Positions 41,901-51,493 of a stretch of DNA of 64,000 nucleotides are shown here, one piece after another. The position numbers and the translations under genes were made by a program. The number at the start of each line of letters is the position of its first letter. The first letter of the stretch is position 1. Source of the stretch: Cordylochernes scorpioides (taxonomy: Eukaryota; Arthropoda; Arachnida; Pseudoscorpiones; Chernetidae); contig CP092863.1 in NCBI GenBank assembly GCA_030710605.1, positions 63,631,634-63,695,633 on the forward strand. The letters run 5' to 3'. The notes under the pieces are model-generated. The model saw only the letters and a list, made by a program, of their open reading frames with translations, searched no databases and had not been told where the DNA came from.

Positions 41901-42797
41901 AGTATGAAGAAGATATTCAAAATAAAGGATCTTGGAAAGATAAATTATTGTTTGGGTATAAGAATACAAACGGAAAAGGATGGTTCAATATCCATAGATC
42001 AAGAGAAATATATTGAAGAACTTCTGGCGAAATATAGAATGAAGGAGGCCAAGCCGATTTCTACACCCATGGACTCGAACTCCAAGTTAACAAAGATTTC
42101 ATCTATAGAGGGTGAGAATGAGCCAGTAAAAAAGGAAGAATACCAATCACTGATTGGATCGTTAATATATCTTTCAGTGTCGACAAGGCCTGATATAGCC
42201 TATGCGGTTAGTGCTTTGGGACAATTCAGCAATGATCCTAGGAGACAGCACTGGAATGCGGCCAAGCGTGTCCTCCGCTATCTAAAGGGCACTTTATGTT
42301 TGAAAATAACTTACGAGAAAACTAATGAGACCCTTTATGGTTGTGTCGACGCTGATTGGGGTGGAAACCTCGCGGATAGAAAATCTCAAACGGGACTTGT
42401 TTTCTTCTTAGCAGGAGGTCCAATAGCTTGGGAATCGAAGAAGCAGCAGACTGTCGCTCTTTCGAGCACGGAATCAGAGTACATAGCACTTTGTGAAGCG
42501 GGAAAGGAGGCAGTCTATCTTAGAGCGCTGTTGGATGAGATGGGATTTGGTGAATTATTGAATGAACCTACGGTTTTAAAGACTGATAACCAGGGCGCTC
42601 AACAGCTGGCGAGAAATCCAGTCCAACATGCCAGAACTAAACACATTGACATCAAATGGCATTATATTAGAAGCATTTGCAGCGATGGTCTTATCGAGGT
42701 CGTTCACATACCAACACAGGAAAATGTTGCCGACATCCTTACTAAAGGTCTGCCAAGAGTCTTGTATGATAAACATGTTGCTGGATTGGGAATGTAG
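38904..42797 (+). CDS. Copia Gag-Pol polyprotein
   Basis: 1297 residues from the first ATG after the primer site. Domains in order: Gag (KLNKQNFETWRLQMQM, residues 8-23); zinc knuckle CYYCGKKGHKAADC near 223; protease WCLDSGATAHMC near 266; GAG-pre-integrase and HH-CC finger (IWHNRFGHLN; CETC) near 404-435; integrase with D in HSDICG near 468, D in RSDNAAE near 531 and E in NGVAERANR near 568; reverse transcriptase with motif A HQMDVQSAF near 894 and YVDDL near 980; RNase H with D in VDADWGG near 1150 and SSTESEY near 1188. All catalytic residues are present. Order integrase before RT defines Ty1/copia. Confidence 0.96.
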   Translation: MSSLYQIEKLNKQNFETWRLQMQMILVHSDLWIYVNEANVKPEPGNQEFTNWQNKDQKALATIVLSLNPSELIHVKNCKTAEEAWKKIEEVYRPKGPATRVSLTKRLIQMKMRPKDDLKDYLSKFTSLVDNLGEIGAQVHEDLLVILLLCSLPESYEGFRTAIETRDELPKLETLKVKIIEEDQRQREMEGTSSGEQNAFFGNPERKTTNSTKPPNRKEFKLNCYYCGKKGHKAADCWSKRNSKRNNTRMAASLGIRDENILDVNEWCLDSGATAHMCCLRGAFSDLRETEPIPVKLANDQSIEALGTGTVELEVFEHGEPFLLKLENVLFVPGLKGNLISVSTCTEKSFFVKFMRGKAEIVNPLRKICIEAYKRNGLYILRQTKYAKTQFTRMCIDKNSSEIWHNRFGHLNFDDLKKLQRENLVNGLPKGEFKSITSCETCIKGKQTRLPFPEVSLTKSTEPLQLIHSDICGPMRTKSYGGALYFATFIDDFSRMIFTFVMKRKSEIFKGFKVFKRFAEKQTGKKIKAIRSDNAAEYLSSDFKEYLSEEGIIHQLSVEYSPQQNGVAERANRTLVEMTRCFIIQANLPDPLWAELVHTSTYIRNRCPRINESRTPYEIFTGRKPTVSHLRMIGCKCFAVDNRPRRGKFAPRSEEYRLIGYSPESKAYRLWKPGTGMMIKSRDVRFLESENSTSRNDVVQIEAIPQKKVDIPLEEESLQDDENTLPGTDSEFLGEPSETMEVISQRGRGRPRYIRTGKPGRPRKEYPTANLSTQEFSEVKYSPDPKDAEEALSGKDSYFWRKAMKEEFDSLIENKTWELVDPPKGQNVIGSKWVFRRKYSSDGSLERYKARLVAKGYSQKYGIDYEETFAPVVRHSTIRTVLALAVEYDLLVHQMDVQSAFLNGDVKEEIYMTQPENFESKKYPRRVCKLKKAIYGLKPAGMTWHAKLDSVLKEMGLEQMKTDNCVYIKREEGVLLVAIYVDDLIIAAEREDTLISFKESMKKIFKIKDLGKINYCLGIRIQTEKDGSISIDQEKYIEELLAKYRMKEAKPISTPMDSNSKLTKISSIEGENEPVKKEEYQSLIGSLIYLSVSTRPDIAYAVSALGQFSNDPRRQHWNAAKRVLRYLKGTLCLKITYEKTNETLYGCVDADWGGNLADRKSQTGLVFFLAGGPIAWESKKQQTVALSSTESEYIALCEAGKEAVYLRALLDEMGFGELLNEPTVLKTDNQGAQQLARNPVQHARTKHIDIKWHYIRSICSDGLIEVVHIPTQENVADILTKGLPRVLYDKHVAGLGM

Positions 42798-42799
42798 AA

Positions 42800-42811
42800 A
42801 TTGAGGGAGGG
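42800..42811 (+). other. Polypurine tract of copia element
   Basis: TTGAGGGAGGG directly before the 3' LTR. Confidence 0.75.
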
Positions 42812-43019
42812 TGTTGGAATAATCAATTTCAACATTCTACTCTTCTTTTATTTGTTTTTGACCAGTTGACCGCCATGTATATAAATTATTTCTATCATTG
42901 TCGTATTGGAGTATGTAAAGCAAGCTGCTTTAACTTTATGTAAAATTAGAGCATAACTTAATAAAACTTTCTATCTTTAAAGACAATTTCCCGGCATTCT
43001 CCTTCCTATTTTTTCAACA
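42812..43019 (+). repeat. 3' LTR of copia element
   Basis: 208 bp, matching 38650-38857 with one visible difference. Confidence 0.93.
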
Positions 43020-43224
43020 AAACCTTCCCAGTACTATACTAAATAACTTCCCAAAGTTTCATGGCGATCCAATGAGTGATTTGGTCAGGCATAAAGGACA
43101 AACAAACAAACAGACACACATACATTCATTTTTATATATATAGACAAGTTAAGCAATAGGGGAAGTTTACAGAGTAACAATTTACATAAATGATATCAGA
43201 ATATAAACGTTTATGGAGATAATA

Positions 43225-43275
43225 ATCTTTATTTTGATCATCTCAAGCTTTCGGGCTTGTCTGCCCTTCCACAGG
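43225..43275 (-). ncRNA. Hammerhead-like terminus, minus arm
   Basis: Minus strand: TCTC, CTGTGGA, A, hairpin GGGC/GCCC, GAAAGC, TT, GAGA. Stem I UCUC/GAGA and a 2-bp stem III can form. The core has U for A6, so it is a variant. The plus arm has the same at 44795-44840. Confidence 0.45.
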
Positions 43276-43543
43276 AGAACAATACATTAAGAATATAACG
43301 CCGCCTGATGCTAAAACTATTATGAATCTATATACATCTATTATATACATTTACACTAGGATATTTTTGCATAATATTTTACTTAAGATATGTTTTTATT
43401 TGATTAAGGTATTTACATATTTTACTATTGTTTGTTTTATTCTATGAGTTATCATATGGGTTGGGAATTCTATTATTTTATGTTAGTTTTATAACGGCTA
43501 TTGGCTATTACGTATAAGTTACAACATGTTGTTGTTGATATTA

Positions 43544-44072
43544 TTAGCTGTCACTAGGATATATTGTGTTATATATTTCGGGCAAGTCTTTTTTTCTATT
43601 GATGCTGTTGTGTTTTCTGGATAATAAAGATTCGATGATTAGTCTTTGATATTTGCTATTTATGTTGTTGTAATGTATTTTGGGTTCTTCTAATGCGAAA
43701 GTATGACCTGTTTCTTTGCAGTGTTGGAAAATTAGGGATCTATTGTCTTGGTTTATTATGTTGCGTTTATGTCCATATATTCTATTGCTGACTCTCCTTC
43801 CTGTCTCCCCCACGTATTTGAAATATGGCAGTTATTGCATTCTAAGGAATATATTGCTTCTTTTTTGTTAGTGGGTTTTGTGATATTAGATTTATTCTTA
43901 GATAATGGATTTTTAATGATGGAGCCAATGTTAGGGGAATTACTGTAATATGTTTGGATACCGAAGTTTTTTATGTAGTTGGCTATTGTTATAGATGCTT
44001 GTGAAAATGGAATGTAACATATTGCCCTGTAAATATCTGTGGTTTTGTTAATTGGGTTGTTGATAGTTTTCC
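43544..44072 (-). pseudogene. Penelope-like GIY-YIG endonuclease, frameshifted arm
   Basis: The minus strand from 44072 reads TINNPINKTTDIYRAICYIP then ITIANYIKNFGIQTYYSN and continues to ECNNCHI. Relative to the other arm there are two extra bases near 43824 (CATATTTCAAATAC against CATATCAAATAC), so the frame breaks exactly at the YVG motif. After that MGETGRRVSNRIYGHKR is open to a stop at 43544. It extends about 20 codons further 5' than the plus arm. Confidence 0.75.
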
Positions 44073-44535
44073 ATTTTCACAAGCATCTATAACAATAGCC
44101 AACTACATAAAAAACTTCGGTATCCAAACATATTACAGTAATTCCCCTAACATTGGCTCCATCATTAAAAATCCATTATCTAAGAATAAATCTAATATCA
44201 TAAAACCCACTAACAAAAAAGAAGCAATATATTCCCTAGAATGCAATAACTGCCATATCAAATACGTGGGGGAGACAGGAAGGAGAGTCAGCATTAGAAT
44301 ATATGAACATAAACGCAACATAATAAACCAAGACAATAGATCCCTAATTTTCCAACATTGCAAAGAAACAGGTCATACTTTCGCATTAGAAGAACCCAAA
44401 ATACATTACAACAACATAAATAGCAAATTTCAAAGACTAATCATCGAATCTTTATTATCCAGAAAACACAACAGCATCAATAGAAAAAAAGACTTGCCCG
44501 AAATATATAACACAATATATCCTAGTGACAGCTAA
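44073..44535 (+). CDS. Penelope-like element C-terminus with GIY-YIG endonuclease
   Basis: Open for about 153 codons without a start (5'-truncated). It contains EAIYSLECNNCHIKYVGETG, the GIY...YIG-type motif with a CXXC finger, then RIYEHKRNI with the catalytic-type R and H, HCKETGH completing the Cys/His set, and LIIESLLSRK with the conserved E helix. It ends at YPSDS. This is the nuclease that nicks the target in canonical Penelope-like elements. Reverse transcriptase is missing, so it cannot act alone as an element. Confidence 0.82.
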
Positions 44536-44794
44536 TAATATCAACAACAACATGTTGTAACTTATACGTAATAGCCAATAGCCATTATAAAACTAACATA
44601 AAATAATAGAATTCCCAACCCATATGATAACTCATAGAATAAAACAAACAATAGTAAAATATGTAAATACCTTAATCAAATAAAAACATATCTTAAGTAA
44701 AATATTATGCAAAAATATCCTAGTGTAAATGTATATATTAGATGTATGTAGATTCATAATAGTTTTAGAATCAGGCGGCGTTATATTCTTAATG

Positions 44795-44840
44795 TATTGT
44801 TCTCCTGTGGAAGGGCAGACAAGCCCGAAAGCTTGAGATG
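44795..44840 (+). ncRNA. Hammerhead-like terminus, plus arm
   Basis: The same fold as the minus arm: CCTGTGGAAGGGCAGACAAG followed by CCCGAAAGCTTGAGATGATC. Paired termini in both arms support its being part of the element end. Confidence 0.45.
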
Positions 44841-44887
44841 ATCAAAATAAAGATTCTTATCTCCATAAACGTTTATATTCTGATATC

Positions 44888-45295
44888 AGATATCCAAAGG
44901 AGATTTAAATTGTTTTAATATACATAAATATCAAGTATTAATAAATATGGGGGGGGAGAAGTCCGACCACACCTCCCTGCGGTCCCCCCTGGACCCTTGG
45001 AATATTCGACCAAATTCTGGTTCGTTTCCAAGGTGACTAACGTGGCAACGGCACCTATTTTGCAATGAAGAGCAAGATAGTGGATATTGCTGCTGCTGTG
45101 ATGGAGATGCATGGAGACATCTAAGACTCTTCTTTGGACACGACAACAACAACAGCAACATTAATAATTATTAATCTATATATAAAATATAATAAATACT
45201 TTGGTATAATATCATCGCAAGATAACATCAAAAACATGACACAATTTTATAAATAATAAATATAATCGACTGGAATAAACTCTTCGAGTTAAAAT
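44888..45295. other. Spacer with a GC-rich patch
   Basis: 44945-45130 is GC-richer (CCCTGCGGTCCCCCCTGGAC) and may be the end of another retroposon, with CAACAACAACAGCAACATTA at 45143. No recognised frame. Confidence 0.25.
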
Positions 45296-45567
45296 AGAAA
45301 AATAAAACGGAGATTGAAGAGGAGTTTCTTGTGTGAATTTTATTAGCAAGCTTTCGGACGTCCTTCTACAGGCTTTACGATAACTAAACAAAAGACGAGA
45401 TGAGTTTTAATAAGATATTTTTGCATACGCGAGAATATAGCATTTATAAAAATAAATAAAAAGGTGAAAACGTAAATTTCATTTCGTATTTTCGTAATTT
45501 CGTATTTACGTTTTCACCTTTTTATTTATTTTTATAAATGCTATATTTTTTCTCTCGTCTGCAAATA

Positions 45568-46681
45568 CAAGGTGCGTTCATTAATTTCCAGGACTGCTCT
45601 GTATCTTTAAAAAATAAAACTATAAAAAAACTAATTTAATATTTTTCAAAATATGCTCCTCCTGCCTCAATACACCTGTTCCATCTTTTTTTTTTCAATT
45701 GTCGAAGCAGGAGATAAAATCAATTTTTGAGAGGTTCCTCAAAGTATCCAGTCATTGTTTTGCCATATTTCAGGTCTTTTAAGGCGCACTGCCTCCCTTA
45801 AGCGCCTCCTTATCCCCAAATAAACCTCTTGATTAATTGTACGTCCGAAAGGAATAATTTCATGGTGAACCAAACCATTAATTTCAAAAATTGTAACAAG
45901 CAATGTCTTGACTTTGGATTTTGTAAAGCTTGCCTTTTTGGGTTTCGATTCCCCTTTTTCAATCTATTGGCTGGATTGACGTTTGGTTTCCGGGTCATAT
46001 TGATACACCCATGTCTCATCCCCAATAATGATTTTTTGCATCCATTCTGGATCGGTCCGAGTCATTTCAACCATGTTTTTGCAGACATCCATTCTAACCT
46101 CCTTTTGTTCCTCTGTTAGAATCCGGGGAACAAATTTTGAAGACCTCCGGATCATGTCCAAATCTTTTGTTACTATTTGATGACACATTCCTACAGATAG
46201 TCCAATCTCTGAAGTCTTTAATAGAAATTCTTCTGTTAAATTTAATTAATTCCTTTACTTTGAGCTTGTTTTCCTCGCAACGTAATGATCTTGGACGCCC
46301 AGTATGCTGATCATCGTTTACCTTTTCCCGCCCTTTTAGGAAGCGTGAAAACCATTCAAAAGTTCTTGAACGAGATAAAGGCTGCATCGCCAAAAGCTTC
46401 TTTAATCAATTCATACGTCTCAGTAGCACTTTTTTCAATTTTAAACAAAACTTAATGCAGATTCTCTGCTCTTCGAAAATGGCCATTTTAAAATTAGAAA
46501 TGCGAACCTTACAAGGAAGTTGATTTGTTCTATTTTTAGATCGGCGCGTGCGCCACGAGACTCGTGCTTTCAGTCAGGTGTGGTCGAATGTCCAATATTT
46601 AACTCTGTATAAAAAATATTTCTTTAGCTTTTTATTTATTTTATTTTTTAACCAGTCCTGGAAATTAATGAACGCACCTTG
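45568..46681 (-). mobile_element. Mariner element, shortened and decayed
   Basis: Inverted ends CAAGGTGCGTTCATTAATTT and its complement at 46662-46681, with TA on both sides (45566-45567, 46682-46683). Length 1114 bp, less than the usual 1.3 kb. Contains a broken transposase on the minus strand. Confidence 0.85.
45810..46393 (-). pseudogene. Mariner transposase, broken
   Basis: Fragments in several frames: helix-turn-helix linker region RTFEWFSRFLKGREKVNDDQ then RRISIKDFRDW (46094-46393), FVPRILTEEQKEVRMDVCKN and IIIGDETWVYQYDPETK (45964-46188) with the first catalytic D in GDETW. The second and third D region (DNAPAH to SPDLAP) is not found, so an internal deletion removed the catalytic C-terminal half. 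Confidence 0.75.
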
Positions 46682-46809
46682 TATAACTTATCTTATTGAC
46701 ACTCGTCTTTTGTTTAGTTATCAAAAAAGCCTGTAGAAGGACGTTCAAAAGCTTGCTAATAAAATTCACACAAGATACTCCTCTTCAATCTCCGTTTTAT
46801 TTTTCTAAT

Positions 46810-47170
46810 ATCTATATATATAAAAATCAATGTTTGTATGTTTGTTTGTTTGTATGTCCGGTATACAAATTCGCAGTAGTTCACTAATTCAAACCAATAT
46901 TTCCATACATAGGTAAGAAAATACGGGAAAGACGATAGGCTATTTTAAAAAATATATAAATCAATTATTAAAACTATATATTCAAATTATTCTACTTAGT
47001 TCACGAACAGCGCCCTCTATCAAAGATTAAATTAAATTATGCTGGTGCAAACAAATAGATAATGCTAATAACAAACAATTATTTTAAAAAATCTTATCTA
47101 AATATATATCACTCGGGTAGATATGCACACGGGTCAATCCTGGGGCGAAGCCCGGGTCACCCGTCTAGTA
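46810..47170 (+). repeat. CCCGGG-family repeat, short full copy
   Basis: Begins ATCTATATATATAAAAATCA with GTTTGTTTG repeats and ends GGGGCGAAGCCCGGGTCACC then CGTCTAGTA. About 360 bp with both recognisable ends, so it is a useful minimal member of the family. Confidence 0.6.
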
Positions 47171-47905
47171 CATAATAAAATCAAAATAAAAACACTTATT
47201 AAAAAGAGAATTTATATAAAAATACCCTCAAATATATATAAGAGTGGGATAAAAATGAACAGATAAAAACCATGTACAAAATATTAGTATGTGTTTATAT
47301 TAAGTTAATTCGGGAATTCTAGTTTAGAGTGTTTGGAATGACGCAGTGACGTCTAACGACTAAAAAGATAAAAATTCCGAAGAGTCCAATTAAGACACCG
47401 TCTCTTAATTACGAGAAACGCAGCGTCTTCAAAAATTGCCCATTTACCGTTAGAAGAGCTGAGAAATTTGAAAGTTTGGGAAGTCAATATTTCCTTATTT
47501 ATTGGAAGGATTTCTCAGCATCGATTCATTCCTTTCCTTCGAAATCTTTCTATAAAGTCAGAATGTCTTGATAAAAGGACATCCTTAGTTTGAATGAGTT
47601 GGAATTCATGTTTAGTAATTAGTTTTGAATTATTTTTACGATTTTCACTTTGAGAATGATATTGTGGAGAAGAAATAATTTATTATTTAATTTAATTATT
47701 TAATGAAAATATTTGGAAACAGATTTAAAATTTTACATTTTCTAAATCATCATTTAGTTACCTAGCTTGCTTGCTCTATATTCTCTAAGCTGTAGATAGT
47801 TTGGTTGGTTTGTTAATATTTGTCGACTGGTCGTGGTGACGTCATCAATAAATACTTTCACATCTCCAGATATAAAAAGACTTGATTTCTACGCTACAAT
47901 ATTAA
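47171..47905. other. Spacer, nothing recognised
   Basis: AT-rich with moderate-GC patches (GACGCAGTGACGTCTAACGA). No gene supported. Confidence 0.3.
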
Positions 47906-48080
47906 TCTTTATTTCGACTTAGAACGCTATATCCTCTTTAGAGACACTTGCACCTTAAAGATAAACAAACATTTTGAAAAAAAAAAGAAAGATAATTTAA
48001 ATATGTACAAGAATTAGTATGCAAGTTAGTTAGATGAAAAGATAAAAAAATATCAACACAATTGATATATGTACAAAAGG
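47906..48080. repeat. Dispersed repeat with GACACTTGCAC motif
   Basis: CTTTATTTCGACTTAGAACG, then AGAGACACTTGCACC and an A-rich stretch, recurring at 53820-53945 and 63270-63320. Class unknown. Confidence 0.45.
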
Positions 48081-48129
48081 TTGGTATGCAAATTTAGTTA
48101 AATGAAATCAAATTGTGTAAAGTATTGTG

Positions 48130-48480
48130 TAAAACAATATAATGCGGCTTATGATTGTTGAACGAAATTTGAAAATTATCCCGCATGTTTTTCTTTTGAA
48201 CGAAAAATCAAAATTTATTTTAAGGAGAAATAACGATTATTTCTAACCTTAGGGAAGGAGTATGAAAGGATGAATTGTGAAGGGTAATGATAAACGGAAA
48301 AATAAAGTGTCTAGTTCCCATCCCTGGACACTTTTATTTTTTCATTTATCATTACTCTTCACAATTCATCCTTTCATACTTCATCCCTAAGGTTAGAAAT
48401 AATCGTTATTTATCCTTAAAATAAATTCTGATTTTTCCTTCAAAAGAAACGCATGTGCAGGATAATTTTCAAATTTACAT
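48130..48480. repeat. Foldback repeat, second copy
   Basis: Inverted arms match those at 2127-2575 (GCGGCTTATGATTGTTGAAC; CTAACCTTAGGG; ATGATAAACGG). The centre keeps only GTTCCCATCCCTGGACAC, the acceptor and T-arm remnant of the tRNA-like sequence. Confidence 0.6.
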
Positions 48481-48651
48481 TGAAGTCGTTTTACATTGAA
48501 GAGAATACTTATTTTATCCTTAGTATACATAGTACAGGCCATGATAATTATGCTGGACAGTAGTTGTTGACTGATTTTACAGTAATTACACCACATACTA
48601 GGTGTGTTCAAAAGGTATCGCGACTTTTGTGTTTTTTCAAAAATTATTTAT

Positions 48652-49030
48652 TTATTCATGAATACCTATTTTATCCCCTTCAAAGTAATCCCCATGAGAC
48701 ATTATACACTTGTGCCAACGGTTTTTACAATCTTCGAAGCACTTCAAAAAATCATTTTTTAAAATCTTTTTCAGCTCCTCCTTCGATGCCGTCTTTATCT
48801 CGTCAAGCGTAGCGTAACGTCGTCCTTTCATGGGCCTCTTCAGTTTAGGGAACAAGAAAAAGTCACAGGGGGCCAGATCTGGGGAATACGGTGGCTGCGG
48901 CATCAATAGTGTGTTGTTTTTGGCCAAAATGTCGCGCACAAGCAACGATGTGTGAGCAGGGGCGTTATCGTGGTGCAAAAGCCAATTTTTGTTCTTCCAC
49001 AAATCCGGGCGTTTCTGGCGGCAAATTGCG
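48652..49030 (-). pseudogene. Mariner transposase, C-terminal part after frameshift
   Basis: From about RQKRPDLWKNKNWLLHHDN onward: second catalytic D in HHDNAPAHTS and third D in SPDLAPCDFFLF, 34 residues between them (DD34D). It ends DYFEGDKIGIHE. In frame it would follow the N-terminal part directly; one extra base near 49015 separates them. Confidence 0.85.
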
Positions 49031-49702
49031 CATAACTTGCAGGTAATATTCCTTATTGACCGTTCTACCCTGTGGCAAGAACTCATGATGCACCACGCCC
49101 CTGCAATCGAAGAAAACTGTCTGAAAAACTTTCACATTCGACCTAACTTGGCGCGCTTTTTTCGGTCTTGGTTCGTGCGGCAGCTTCCATTGAGATGATT
49201 GAGCTTTGGTTTCCATGACATAACCATAAACCCACGCTTCGTCAGCAGTTATGACCCTCTGGAGCAAATTTGGGTCGTCGCGGACAGAGTCCAACATCTC
49301 ATTAGCAATGTTCATGCAATGCTGTTTTTGGTCGCAATTGAGCAATTTTGGTACGAATTTCGCGACGACCCGTCTCATGCCCAAATCATTGATAAAAATC
49401 GAATGGCACGAGCCAATCGATATGTTTAGGTCCTCAGCAACTTCTCTAACGGTGATTCGACGATTGGACAATATCATTTTCTCCACTTCATTAATTTTTT
49501 CGTCTGTTGTTGAAGTGCTCGGGCGTCCGGCACGCTCTTCGTCGTTCACATCTTCTCGGCCTTCTGAGAACATTTTGTACCACCGATAAACGTTGCTTCG
49601 GTCCAAGGTAGCTTCTCCGTATGCCACAATCAACATTCGGAATGCATCCGCGCACTTAATTTCGTTTTTCACACAAAATTTGATACAGGTTCTTTGATCC
49701 AT
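48965..49702 (-). pseudogene. Mariner transposase, N-terminal part
   Basis: I start at the ATG at 49700-49702 (MDQRTCIKFCVKNEIKCADA); the open frame extends further upstream, but mariner transposases normally begin here. Two helix-turn-helix units (residues about 1-110, with WYKMFSEGREDVNDEERAGR between them), then the first catalytic D in ITADEAWVYGY. The frame runs into FVEEQKLAFAPR and stop after the frameshift. Confidence 0.88.
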
Positions 49703-49977
49703 TTTTTTAACAGGTAAAAATCGAAGACGATCCAAAACACCTGCAAGCAAAGCAGCTGTCAACAATTAAGTGAACATTCAAAATGGCCGAGCTTGTCGGC
49801 ATAAGTGAGAGACATGAGTACCAACATAAAGCCACAAAAAGATCGAAATTCGAATATACGTAACCTGCGAAAATTCAAAATTCGCCATACTTCTTGAACA
49901 CACCTCGTATCTACACATGTAGAAAGCAATTCGACATTGGCACTTACAAGTGTGCCTTAGAGATCCGTTTGTTACTT

Positions 49978-50409
49978 GTGTCAAATTATTTAACAAACAT
50001 AAGCAGATTTAAGCTTCTCAGTGTTTGGAGTGAAGAATGTTGTTTGTTTGTTAAGTGAACTGATCTCCCATGTCATTGGACAAATGTGGTCATGGTTGTA
50101 TATAAGAGGAGACCATAGGTATACGGGGAGGTCCTTCCCAGGAGTGAGTTGTGTGGAGACGCTTAAAGCGTTCTCTGTGTCCAGGTTTGGCGGTTTCCGG
50201 GCATACCTGTGTAACCCCGGTCCGCTCCTTATCAACGCTACAATAAAAGATAAGTACGGTTTTTTTTATATATATAACAAATCGTGATTTTTTACTTCCC
50301 TTTTGTTGTTGTTGTATTCTTAAGTGTACGCTTTTCTGTAAATTGTTACTTTCACTTTTGGCCCTAGTAAGTCTCACTTTGTGTGTTAACCCATAAAAGT
50401 TAATATTAG
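49978..50409 (+). repeat. Putative solo LTR
   Basis: About 0.43 kb between two copies of GTTACTT (49971-49977 and near 50410) within SINE-A. It contains a TATA-like GTATATAAGAGGAGACC (50098-50114) followed 130 bp later by AATAAAAG (50242), the order expected of an LTR. Ends are not a clean TG...CA, so the call is tentative. No matching internal region is in this window. Confidence 0.35.
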
Positions 50410-50570
50410 TTACTTACACTACTGGTAAGGTTTGTCTTTTACAAGAATCGGAGGCCATTGGAGCAATATTTTTAGATAGAAAAAGTACCCAATGCGGGAT
50501 TCGATCCATATTCATAGCTGTCGAAAACCAATAGTTTATACCACTCGTTTACTATAAAAAATCGAATGAA

Positions 50571-50879
50571 AAAACTGTTTAATCGACAAATGGCAAGAAT
50601 AGCGAAGTCAAAAATGAACAATTGACAGAAGATTCCTTTTAGGAAACCAAAATCATCATTAATTCTCAGTCAACAGAAAGCCAACCAGCTGCTAACACAT
50701 TTTATAATGATTTCTACCTTCCTCCATTTTTCACTTCAGCATCGAGCCGTTACAAAGTTCAGAGATAGGTTTTTATGCCCCAAATTTGCTTTCTGATTCT
50801 TTTTACTGTACGAGATACCCATTCTCTTTATATTGTAGCTAAATATTATATTATATTATATATATATGTTATATAAAGG
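50571..50879. other. Spacer, nothing recognised
   Basis: Ordinary AT-rich sequence with no domain-bearing frame. Confidence 0.3.
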
Positions 50880-51180
50880 TATTATTTAAAATGTTATTTC
50901 ATTTTAAATGTATTTCATAGATTCAAATATTCTGTTAAGTCGACCGCCAGAGGTCGCGCTTTCTGTTAATATAACCATTTGTTGTGGTTTCCCGATGGCC
51001 GACTCAAACCTCTTTTTGTAAATTATGTAAATATGTTTTTCATTTTTTAGATTTTTACGCCTTAAGCCAGGCATTACTTTTATCAAATATGTTTTTTTAT
51101 ATATTCCTTTAGTTCAATTAAAGCAATTTCTGATCAAACTATTTTTTATTAATATTATTGCCACGACTGCAGAACAATAT
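50880..51180 (+). repeat. R2 repeat copy
   Basis: CTGTTAAGTCGACCGCCAGA, GTTGTGGTTTCCCGATGGCC and ACGCCTTAAGCCAGGCATTA match the R2 family. Here the SINE-B target site is uninterrupted. Confidence 0.6.
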
Positions 51181-51284
51181 CACATGCTCATGAATTCCGG
51201 GATCTAGCAAATGACCAATAATTCCTCCACAAGCAATTAATCTCATAAAAACAACAACAATCTCATTTTTATTTATAATATATA

Positions 51285-51491
51285 TGTCGCATACCTCGAG
51301 ATATTTGCATAGTATTGTTTTGTTTTATATATTTTTACATTTTGTTTCTTATGAAAGGTTGATATATTTGCATGTCCGCGAGAAGCGCGATGTATATATA
51401 TAGGTAGGAAAAATAATAAAGTTAGAGTTTCTTTTGCTTAGAAATCTTCTCATGTCTCGTAAAACTCGTTCTTTTAAAATAGAACTTCACA
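51285..51491 (+). repeat. 5' LTR of kinase element
   Basis: TGTCGC...TTCACA. Contains TATATATATAGG (51391-51402) and AATAATAAAG (51412) as possible TATA and polyadenylation signals. An ATG at 51452 inside the LTR is in frame with the downstream Gag-like start. Confidence 0.88.
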
Positions 51492-51493
51492 AT

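Larger units (their letters stand above)
38650..43019 (+). mobile_element. Ty1/copia LTR retrotransposon, intact
   Basis: 4370 bp, flanked by AAACC (38645-38649 and 43020-43024). The 208-bp LTRs differ by one base that I can see (AATTAC against AATTTC near the start), so insertion is recent. A primer binding site, a single 1297-codon Gag-Pol frame without stop, and a polypurine tract are all present. It looks competent to move. Confidence 0.96.
38075..43145 (-). repeat. CCCGGG-family repeat split by the copia element
   Basis: The minus-strand repeat begins at about 43145 (TATATATAAAAATGAATGT read on the minus strand) and ends at about 38075 (CCGGGTACATCCGCTAGT). The copia element at 38650-43019 interrupts it inside GGAAGGTTTCTAGC. 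The empty site is visible at about 34573-34590, and part of the terminal region is repeated at 38275-38330. Confidence 0.75.
43189..44887. mobile_element. Inverted pair of Penelope-like 3' ends
   Basis: Two arms of about 0.8 kb in head-to-head orientation: minus (44072 to 43189) and plus (44073 to 44887), with a 62-bp one-sided segment at 44011-44072. Both arms end with the same terminal sequence (TCCATAAACGTTTATATTCT, then GATATCA). Each encodes the GIY-YIG endonuclease region. Inverted, 5'-truncated pairs are typical of Penelope-like elements. Confidence 0.85.
45300..46810. mobile_element. Inverted pair of Penelope-like ends hit by mariner
   Basis: Left end GAGATTGAAGAGGAGTTTCT and right end ACTCCTCTTCAATCTCCG are inverted copies, as are CTTTCGGACGTCCTTCTACA and TGTAGAAGGACGTTCAAAAG. 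A palindrome at about 45430-45550 (TTTACGTTTTCACCTTTTTA) marks the inner joint. The mariner at 45568-46681 separates the arms. The ends have the CTGTAGA...GAAAGC hammerhead-like layout. Confidence 0.7.
48598..49907 (-). mobile_element. Mariner element, near full length
   Basis: 1310 bp with inverted ends CTAGGTGTGTTCAAAAGGTA and CGAGGTGTGTTCAAGAAGTA, flanked by TA (48596-48597, 49908-49909). The transposase is complete apart from one frameshift. Inserted in a SINE-A copy. Confidence 0.92.
48480..50570 (-). repeat. SINE-A copy broken by mariner and a putative solo LTR
   Basis: Pieces at 48510-48597 (TACAGGCCATGATAATTATG), 49908-49977 (TACACATGTAGAAAGCAATTCG region) and 50410-50570 (box B-like GCGGGATTCGATCC) line up with the minus strand of 3114-3425. 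Two later insertions account for the gaps. Confidence 0.55.
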
